Assembly (NCBI GenBank): GCA_947044405.1
Contig: CAMRHE010000011.1
Coordinates: forward strand, 7,298,501-7,362,500
Origin: Leptodactylus fallax
Lineage: Eukaryota; Chordata; Amphibia; Anura; Leptodactylidae
Length of the DNA stretch: 64,000 nt
Direction: 5' to 3'
In this document: positions 57,501 through 64,000 of the stretch, piece after piece
Layout: each line of letters begins with the position of its first letter
How positions within the stretch are numbered: position 1 is the first letter of the stretch
Notes under the pieces: generated by a model
The model's database searches: none
Told to the model about the DNA's origin: nothing
What the model saw: the letters and a program-made list of their open reading frames with translations, nothing else
Position numbers and translations under genes: made by a program

Positions 57501-57610
57501 TCTTGTAAGCAGAGAATATGGACTCTGCATTTATGAGAGTTGTATAGGATTTGTGAGCATTTTGGGGGGTATTCAGGCCTTTTTATGTCGAAGTATGATA
57601 CAGAGACGTC
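54593..57610 (-). pseudogene. L1/Tx1 ORF2: endonuclease and reverse transcriptase, frameshifted
   Basis: In order on the minus strand: endonuclease (57600-57410: RVHILCLQETHFLASHLP with the catalytic Glu); further endonuclease parts to ~56890; linker (56884-56600); RT start LLGGKSPGLDGYTAHFYKSL; YRPIILINT; HPDKVGFIPQREARDNT with SQDAEKAFGRVNWGFL (catalytic Asp region, though Asp is Gly in 'AFGRV'); TSAFADDVLLFT (56000-55960), the FADD box; thumb region to 55359; C-terminal HIWCNCPLLHPFWHEV (54710 on). At least five frame changes. It ends abruptly at the PLE junction near 54593. Confidence 0.88.
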
Positions 57611-58179
57611 CATTGTTGCAGAGGTTGGATGGAGAGGAGAAAGGAGCAGGACAATAGAGATGTCAAGGAGTAGGGTGGTGTAGGATAGAGGTAGAGCAAA
57701 GTGGGGGGAGGAAGAAGGAGTTAAGAGGATGAGATAAGAAAAAAGAGTGGGCAGTATAGCTGCCCATATTGGGGCCAGAACAGGTGAGCATAAGCCTCAA
57801 GGTGGTCAGGGCGTAGTGACCACCAATCTATGGGGTCATCATGGTAAGCACACTATGAGTCACTGGTGTGAACAAAGACAGATCCAATATAAGAAAAAGC
57901 CAGTAGGCGGCTGAGCCCAAAAAAAGGGAGAAGAGAGAAACGAGAGCAAATGAGCAGGAGAACAGGAGAGAAAGAGATGAGTAGACAGTGGCATAATAAG
58001 AAATGCTATTCACAACAGTGGAACCTGAATCAATCAGTCCAGAGGGTAGAAAGTAGCTGGTGAGTGATGCGCCATCTGCATCAGGAATGTTGAGATCGAG
58101 ATGAACTCAGGGGTCTGTTGCCATCTGTATCTCTCGGCGGGGGGTCGATTTCCACGGTTTGTCACATCTCCCAGAAGTC
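57611..58179 (-). other. Region between L1 ORF1 and ORF2
   Basis: Purine-rich on the plus strand. No open frame of note. It corresponds to the spacer between the two LINE ORFs. Confidence 0.5.
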
Positions 58180-59067
58180 GCTCCCAGTCTGGTAGTTGGA
58201 GAAGAGGCAACTACAGGGCCTGGAGGAAGACCAGGAGGTCATCTGAAGAGGAAAAAGTCAGTAATCCATCTTTCAACCGGACTTGGAGAGTGAACGGGAA
58301 GCCCCAACGGTAAGGGATTCCACACTCTTGGAAGAGTGTCAGTAATGGTTTAAGGGCTGTACGTTGCCACAGAGTATGACAGGTCAGATCCGAGAAGAGA
58401 GAGAGCTGGGCACCATCAAAGTCAAAAGTTTTCTGCTTTCAACATAATTTCTTCCTTGAGAGTGTAATAATGAATTCTGCATATGACATCATGAGGACAT
58501 GTCGGGTCTGAGCTCCGGGGCCTAAGGGCTCAATGGGCCCTGTCGATCTTGACGCGGGTGTCTGCGGGGTGACCCAGTAGTGTCTTAAGATGCCAGTGAG
58601 AGTAGGTATAAGTTCAGAGAGCGGAGTGGCTTCGGGAAGTCCACAAAGCCTGATATTGTTGCGGCGGTTGCGGTTTTCAATATTGTCCCCATGTGATAGT
58701 AACTTACGGTACTGAGGATGCAGAGTTTTGTAAAGATTGTAAGGTAGCTGACGCAGAGGTCTGGAATGTTTCCAAGTCTTCTACTCGCTGCTGTAAATTA
58801 GTAATATCCGTCTTCACCAGATGGAGGTCTTGGGGCCAGGCCTTCTTTAGGTCCACAGCCAGATTGTCCATATTTGTCCCTTTTGCTTGGAAGGAGGGCC
58901 TGTAATTCTGTGTGGCCTTGGAGGGCATGGATGGCCACCTCTGGTGGAGTTAGATGTGGAATGGAGAGGGTAATCTCAGGATGATGGGTTGTAGCAGCAG
59001 CGGTACCAGTAATGTTCCTGCAGCAGGTTGGTGGAGGGGCAATGTCCTCTTCAAAGCACATACCCAT
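58180..59067 (-). pseudogene. L1/Tx1 ORF1: coiled coil plus RRM-like and C-terminal domain
   Basis: Starts MGMCFEEDIAPPPTCC or slightly upstream. Contains a heptad-rich stretch DLKKAWPQDLHLVKTDITNL followed by QQRVEDLETF (coiled coil, 58928-58704), then NRRNNIRLCGLPEA (58680-58640), the conserved RRM signature of L1 ORF1 proteins. The C-terminal domain has IPYRWGFPFTLQVRLKDGLL followed by TFSSSDDLLVFLQAL (58320-58200). Frameshifts and a stop near 58440 break it. ORF1p would bind LINE RNA as a trimer. Confidence 0.8.
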
Positions 59068-59204
59068 GTCAGGGATGGGCTGTGAGCAGTCTCGTAACTA
59101 TAGCTTTGTGGGCCCCAGTAAAAATTTTTGTCCAGGGCCTCCTGCCACCTCCCTAGAGAAAATTATTGATGGTGATGGTTACGGGTGCTACAGCAGTGTC
59201 TCAG

Positions 59205-59520
59205 ATACTCACCACACAGTATTATATGTTCCACAGTGACCCCCACACAGTATTATAAGCTCCACAATGGCCCCCACACAGTATTATATGCTCCACAGTG
59301 ACCTCCACACAGTATTCTGTGCTCCGCAGAGGCCCCCATGCAGTATTATACGCTCCACAGTGTCCCCCACACAGTATTATATGCTCCACAGTGGCCTTCA
59401 CACAGTATAATATGCTTCATAGTGGCCCCCACACAGTATAATATGCTCCACAGTGGCCCCCACATAGTATTATATGCTCCACAGTGGCCCCCACACAGTA
59501 TTATATGCTCCCAAGAGCCC
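59205..59520. repeat. 31-bp minisatellite, array M4
   Basis: About ten units of CCACACAGTATTATATGCTC plus CACAGTGGCCC, well conserved. Directly followed by the hairpin of the module, as in M2 and M3. Confidence 0.9.
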
Positions 59521-59538
59521 CCCTAGAGCTGGTGCTAG

Positions 59539-59690
59539 TATTATACTCTAGGGTCTCCTCAGACCCCAGAGTATAAGTAGAGGCCCATGGGAAGTGATTA
59601 AAAATAACAAACACTTATACTCACCTTGCCTCACCTCTATTGGGCATCCTCACTCTGTCCGGCTGTCTTCAGCATCTTTCTTGGTCCTCT
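59539..59690. repeat. Left part of the hairpin/inverted-repeat module
   Basis: Hairpin TTATACTCTAGGGTCT-cctc-AGACCCCAGAGTATAA, then 'gtgattaaaaataacaaaca' and 'cttatactcacctt', as at 32230-32320. The core and right arm are cut off at the MITE insertion. Confidence 0.75.
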
Positions 59691-59699
59691 GGTGGGGAA

Positions 59700-60121
59700 T
59701 AGAGATGAGCGAATTTCTCAGAAGTTCGATTTGGCAGTTCGATTCGAAGTTCCCAAAAATTTGCTTCGATCCGAATTACTTTGCAGCGAATAAACAGCTA
59801 TTTCCAGGCTGCAGAGAGTCGGGGTGGGCGGCAAAATGGCGGAAGCCCTTGGATGCCACAGTCATGTCTCTCTCTCTCTGTCTCTCTCTCTCTCTCCAGC
59901 ACGGACAACTTTTATTTATGTGGAAGGATCTGCAAACAAGCAAAGACACGCCTACCCAATCACATCACTAGAAAACATCTTGTGACCGTCTGATGTCACA
60001 AAGGTCCTTACTAAATATTCATTACCACAAAGAATCAGGAAATCCAGAATCGTGGCGAATCGAAGATTTCCTGAAATTTAGATCAAATTCCACTTCTGCA
60101 GAATTGATTGGCTCATCTCTA
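59700..60121. mobile_element. hAT-like MITE TAGAGATGAGC
   Basis: Perfect TAGAGATGAGC/GCTCATCTCTA termini. Flanking duplication GTGGGGAA (59692-59699) / GTGGGGAG (60122-60129), 7 of 8 identical. The 8-bp length and TARNG-type ends fit hAT. A (CT)n microsatellite lies inside at 59867-59897. Partial copies at 8641 and possibly 2061. Confidence 0.75.
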
Positions 60122-60470
60122 GTGGGGAGTCAAATAATGATTTTTTCATGGGGGCTGACACCCCAGTTGCATCTCAGTGAGCAGGCCTGTTGCTGAAGTA
60201 GTAGGGATGGCAGGCATCAGCTTCAGAGGGGGAGCACAATGAGGCGGGCAAGATGGCTGCCGGCCTCCTGTGTCTGACTGTGGAGAGGTAGGAGAAGTCG
60301 CAGGGAAAGAAGCAGCACTCACCACTGGAGCCAGGGATCACCACTACCGGTGTGAAGGGGCGGGGCCGGCGTCCATGGAGGTCAGCGAGACATCTCCAGC
60401 GTGGGGTGTCATGACGGGCCTGCCATGCCGGCTTCACTGTCGGGTGACTGAGCGAGTTCCTGAATTCAAA
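60122..60470 (-). other. Probable 5' region of the L1 element
   Basis: GC-rich, with a minus-strand frame of 87 codons and 'ccggcagccatcttgcccgc'-type sequence often seen in vertebrate promoters and LINE 5' UTRs. Its position upstream of ORF1, beyond the composite insertion, suggests it is the 5' UTR. No domain. Confidence 0.4.
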
Positions 60471-60965
60471 AGTGATATAGGATGGAAGTTTCCAGGTTAT
60501 GTTGTTTCTTTTCTGGGCTTTGGGAAGGTTATTATGGTTGCAGGCAACATTTCTTCTGAAAATCCACCTTCTTGTATAAAAAGATTAAACATTTCTTGGA
60601 GGTTAGAGACTAATAGGATTTGAAATATTAATTGGAGACACCATCAGGGTCCAGGGATTTCCCTAGTTTCAGATTGTTAACAGCCTTGGCAATTTCAGAG
60701 GCATTGAATGGTTGTTTGAATTGATCCAGTAAGGCCTAAGAAAGGGAGGGAAGTTTTTAACGTGTTCAGAAAGTGCTAAATTTGTTCTGGTGTGGGCTGT
60801 GTAATGAAATGGATTATCTTTCTGATTCTAATGTTTTGGATAACTCTAGGGAGGTGTAATCTTTGGACAAGATGATGAGTTCTTGACAATAGCCAAAGCA
60901 GTTGGCGAATCTAAGTCCCATTTACAAAGGAATCAAACATATGGGACAATCCATTTTAGATAATA
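60471..60965 (-). pseudogene. Second L1-type RT fragment
   Basis: The minus-strand reading has NASEIAKAVNNLKLGKSLDP followed by DGVSN (60705-60635), the 'I..AI..LK.GKSPGPDG' box at the start of the L1 reverse transcriptase, and upstream HFLNTLKTSLPSLS. Many stops. It is a different LINE copy from the one just downstream. Confidence 0.65.
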
Positions 60966-61644
60966 ATACCTTCATTGGAAAGCCTCATTTATTGGGAATG
61001 CCATGTTGCCTTACTATCCTGCATAAAAGGGGATAATTTCTTTCTGAAAAATATCTGCTATTTAACTCCTGCCCTCCACAGGCATATTTTGAATTTTGTT
61101 TTAGACAAATTTTTTATTTTTCTATTCACAGGGCCATATGAGTGCTTAATTTTTGTGGTACAAATTGTACTTTGTAGTTGTACCATTTAATGTTCCATTC
61201 AATGTACTGGGAAATATAATCACTGAGTGGAGAATGGAAGATAAAACTTAACGTTTAATAATACAAACATAAAGAAAATCCCAAATATAATAAAAAGTTA
61301 GGAAAGGTAACGATTCAGAGTCAGTACCAGGTGTTAATTCTGCTACACCAGTAGCAATACCTGACTGCTGTGAATCAATATCCCTAGATAACTCTCCCAA
61401 TACCCAGGGAGTGTGTTATCTTCAGTCCTATATCAAATAATATATTACTGGATCTGAAACAGTGTCTGAGGTTACAATAACCAACCCAGATACTGAGGAT
61501 GTACAGAAAAATAACCATATGCAAGTCCAGACATCTTTAGTGTTTTTAGTGCTTTGTTATTTTTCTAATTAGTTTTTATAGCAAAAAGAAACAAAAAAAA
61601 AATACACAGTGTCAGAATTGTTGCCAATCAGTATTATAATTAAG
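60966..61644. other. Non-coding stretch
   Basis: No gene recognised. Around 61130-61210 the blocks 'gtacaaattgtactttgta' and 'aatgttccattcaatgtact' resemble the repeat at 9338-9420 in reverse. Confidence 0.4.
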
Positions 61645-62640
61645 CAGTGTGCAGTAAAATGACTGGGAAAAACAGGGTAGGGAACAGACAAAAGGAGGGG
61701 GAAACACTTGCAAGTACTGATAATAAGAATGTGGATGGAAACAGCAACACAACTTCTGGTCTTGACAACCCCACCAGTAGCTTCAGTGTTGTCATATTTC
61801 CTGAGAATAGAGATACTTATGTAAGTAGTGAACCACGAATATTGAGTCAGGGTTCTGTGTGATGCTCCTCCTCCTCTGTTTTAACACGTACTATACCACA
61901 CAGTCTTTCTGTACTGTCAACCATGTCTTCTTTACTGACACATATCCCATTTTCTAGTAGTCATCTGTTGGGAGAGATATTAATAAAAGCCCAAGAATTC
62001 TTCTTCTTACTCTTCTTGATTAGTTGTATGAGAACTGCCAGTGTCTTATGAATGCAGAGGAGGTAGAGGTGGAAAACATGAGTGTTGATGGATATAGTAG
62101 TGGCAGGGGCTGTGCTAGTAGTCGGGTTGGTAGGAGGACTAGGGAGAAAACTATTGGGAAGTGTGAGAGCATAGAGGAATCCCATTGCCATGATGAGTCA
62201 CAAAAAAATGGAGAATAGTAACATTTCCACCAGATTTGCAACCCGAACATCCAAAAGACCTGCCTGGGGTAGATCTAAGGGAAGCTCAGATGGTGGTAGC
62301 ACTGGCAGACACATTTCCATTGCTGCTGGCTTTGGTGGCAGCTACATGCAGTCATCTCCTGTATGTGACTTTTTTGTACATTACCAAATGACAAATTGAT
62401 AGCAAGGTGCAAGACCTGCACACATTCTATTCCTTCTCCCATGATTGTCTTTGTAGGCAGGCCACATCCATACCTAGCACATGCCTCATCCACGCCAACG
62501 TCAGTCATCATTCATAAAGAAATGTGTGTCCAGTAAACACCAATCTGAACCCAGTAATCTCAATGGTCTGCAACTTTATCTAACACCTGGCCAAGTAACT
62601 GGCGATGCAGTCGCTGATGAGTCATCCTCTATGTTTCGAT
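61645..62640 (+). pseudogene. hAT-type transposase remnant, second copy
   Basis: Reads MTGKNRVGNRQKEGETLAST and then NKNVDGNSN, parallel to 39605-39780. A shared landmark FCTLPND-like segment occurs near 62368, just before the expected BED finger, which here is reduced to a cysteine pair (ARCKTC). Blocks 'gtaggcaggccacat' and 'cacgccaacgtcagtcat' follow in the same order as in copy 1. Many stops; no catalytic domain. Confidence 0.6.
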
Positions 62641-62976
62641 GGGTGTACACAGTGTCAATGGAGAATACCTAGTCACTACCAAAATAGAAATAGATATAGG
62701 GGTATGTGTACAAAAAAATATTAGAATATACAAAAGAAGAAAAAGAAATGTACACTAAAATATAACTTTTAATAATAAGGCTAAAAGTGATTGTTCTAAG
62801 GACAACAATAATTTAAATATTTGGCTAAAAAAGCCTGAACCAAATGAGTATGGCCAGGGTAATTCAGAAACAGTCAACCGCTCACTTAAACCAATAGTAA
62901 TCCAGCATATATACACATTCGCTGGAGAAATAATGTAAAAAGAAACATAATATCTATGAGTAGCCATTATAGTTAA
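62641..62976. other. Non-coding spacer
   Basis: AT-rich, no gene recognised. Confidence 0.4.
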
Positions 62977-63075
62977 TTGCGGACCATATAAATCTAGAGG
63001 TGTATATCACCATTAGTGTAAATCGCCGCTATATTTATTGCAGACCAATTGGGTCTAGAGGTGTATATTAACGTT
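62977..63075 (+). repeat. Two-unit tandem duplication, period 61 bp
   Basis: TTGCGGACCATATAAATCTA plus GAGGTGTATA at 62977 recurs with changes at 63038. Confidence 0.7.
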
Positions 63076-63111
63076 GTAGCATGTAGAGATATCCCTCCTT
63101 CCTGGCGCAGG

Positions 63112-63333
63112 CGACCGACAGTACATACACACTCTAACTGTAGGCCAGTAAAAGACCGAACCAAAACTAGCTCAACAACTGACTCGAGAGCTTACATTAC
63201 ACTCTCGCAAAGAATCTACCTGAAACACATACACACATGTAACAACCCATAGTTGCTTGCAACTTGGTGTTGACCTTGTTTCGGTCCAGTCTTTTACTGG
63301 CCTACAGTTAGAGTGTGTATGTACTGTCAGTCG
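63112..63333. repeat. Large inverted repeat with ~50-bp arms
   Basis: The arms 63112-63162 and 63283-63333 share GTACATACACACTCTAACTG followed by TAGGCCAGTAAAAGAC and its inverse, with only three or so mismatches. The spacer is 120 bp. Possibly the paired ends of PLE-like or MITE-like sequence. Confidence 0.85.
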
Positions 63334-63377
63334 TATTGTATTGTCAAATCATGCGGTGAAAAGAGATTCCTTAAAAA

Positions 63378-63406
63378 GCCTATGCGTTTCAGGACTCAAC
63401 AGGTCC
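63378..63406 (-). ncRNA. Possible decayed hammerhead-like motif
   Basis: Minus strand CCTGTTGAGTCCTGAAACGC followed by ATAGG. It resembles the PLE/hammerhead pattern CTGATGA...GAAACGCGTAGG as at 6915-6951, with A to T in the first box and a very short stem II. Weak evidence alone, but the motif's GAAACGCATAGG half is identical to that at 6942-6953. Confidence 0.3.
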
Positions 63407-63479
63407 CTTACTCATGGCATATATTTTAAAAAGATTTCATCCTGTTTAAAAACCATGTCTGCTACTTAAACACATCCAT

Positions 63480-64000
63480 TTGCTAATGATCATAAATATG
63501 TGCACATGTTAATTCTAAAGTGCCAGTGTTACCTTGTCTGAAAACGCATATAAGAAAACAAAAACTCTCATACTATAATATCATATACTTCAAAACAAAA
63601 ATAAAAACAACAACGCTGAGCGGCACATAGCGTAATATTGCTTAAAAAATAGGTTGTACATAGATAATTGTGTTGAGAACAGGAGGTAGTCAAATGATTG
63701 GAGAAACAACAAGGATCATCCACTGAAAGTATGGTAGAAAGCCACTAAGTAACACAAAAGCACTGGTCTATATTATAGTGAGTGTTCAACTGGCTGGGTC
63801 TATAATATCAGTCCTCAGACCATATAACCAACTACCAAAAAATAATAATAATAATAATAACATGTGCATTATGTATTCTAATCCATGATGTCAACGTTGT
63901 GATTGACCTAATAAAAATTTTAAAGCAGAATGTTCTAAAAAAGTCATAATTCTCAATTCATATCTGCAGTGTTACATCAAAAAATACATAAAATTAAAAA
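63480..64000. other. Non-coding end of window
   Basis: AT-rich sequence with an (AAT)n run at 63838-63860. No gene recognised. Confidence 0.4.

Larger units (their letters stand above)
59087..60121. mobile_element. Composite insertion in the L1: minisatellite, hairpin, MITE
   Basis: It starts CAGTCTCGTAACTATAGC, a sequence type found at hAT ends, followed by GTGGGCCCCAG and GGGCC blocks like those at the left end of the 50319 hAT element. Then come the minisatellite (59205-59520), the hairpin/inverted-repeat module (from 59539, only its left part) and a complete hAT-like MITE (59700-60121). A right end and target duplication for the outer element were not found, so its class is tentative. 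Confidence 0.5.

Overview
The window looks like vertebrate intergenic DNA, most likely from an anuran amphibian. This is an inference from its repeats: several Tc1-like families, Penelope-like retroelements (PLEs) with a GIY-YIG endonuclease, Tx1/L1-type LINEs, hAT-type elements, and very abundant TTAA...AACCCCTT-ended elements with long hairpins. I recognised no host protein gene, tRNA, rRNA gene or prokaryotic feature. Nearly every real coding signal belongs to a transposable element, and most are broken.

Layout. 1-9.5 kb: Tc1-A copy 1; an L1 endonuclease scrap; a PLE 3' half split by an apparently intact Tc1 element with DD35E spacing (Tc1-B); a hammerhead-ribozyme-like motif in the PLE tail; a minisatellite; a mariner-type MITE; another L1 scrap. 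9.5-15.7 kb: AT-rich, non-coding, with a few MITE-like repeats. 15.7-20.9 kb: a TTAA-type element (K1) carrying Tc1-A copy 2. 21-24 kb: internally deleted Tc1-C copy 1, a purine-rich minisatellite and a composite repeat with a 31-bp minisatellite. 24.2-31.5 kb: a nest in which a repeat holds Tc1-D and Tc1-D holds the 4.6-kb TTAA element K2; K2 carries a hairpin ladder, an 18-nt match to the 5' end of 18S rRNA and a ~390-bp tandem array. 31.7-36.6 kb: minisatellite plus hairpin/inverted-repeat module, then Tc1-E and Tc1-F. 37.9-41 kb: K3 and a hAT transposase remnant with a BED-like finger. 41-47 kb: mostly non-coding with MITEs and an LTR-like unit.

47.2-60.5 kb is one minus-strand L1/Tx1 element (3' poly(A) near 47.2 kb, ORF2 54.6-57.6 kb, ORF1 58.2-59.07 kb). 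It is interrupted first by two inverted PLE copies. One of those is split by a 4.16-kb non-autonomous hAT element with an 8-bp target duplication, and that hAT element contains Tc1-C copy 2. A second interruption, at 59.1-60.1 kb, holds minisatellite, hairpin and a hAT-like MITE. 60.5-64 kb holds further LINE, hAT and PLE-like fragments.

Most notable: (1) a dispersed composite module in which a 31-bp minisatellite sits beside a perfect hairpin and a palindromic core with CCAAT/CRE-like sites and splice-donor-like sequences facing out on both strands; (2) the intact DD35E Tc1 transposase; (3) hammerhead-like PLE motifs; (4) nested insertions whose empty sites can be read from the sequence itself; (5) the hairpin ladder with an 18S-like 18-mer in the TTAA elements. 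Coordinates of element edges without a visible target duplication are approximate.
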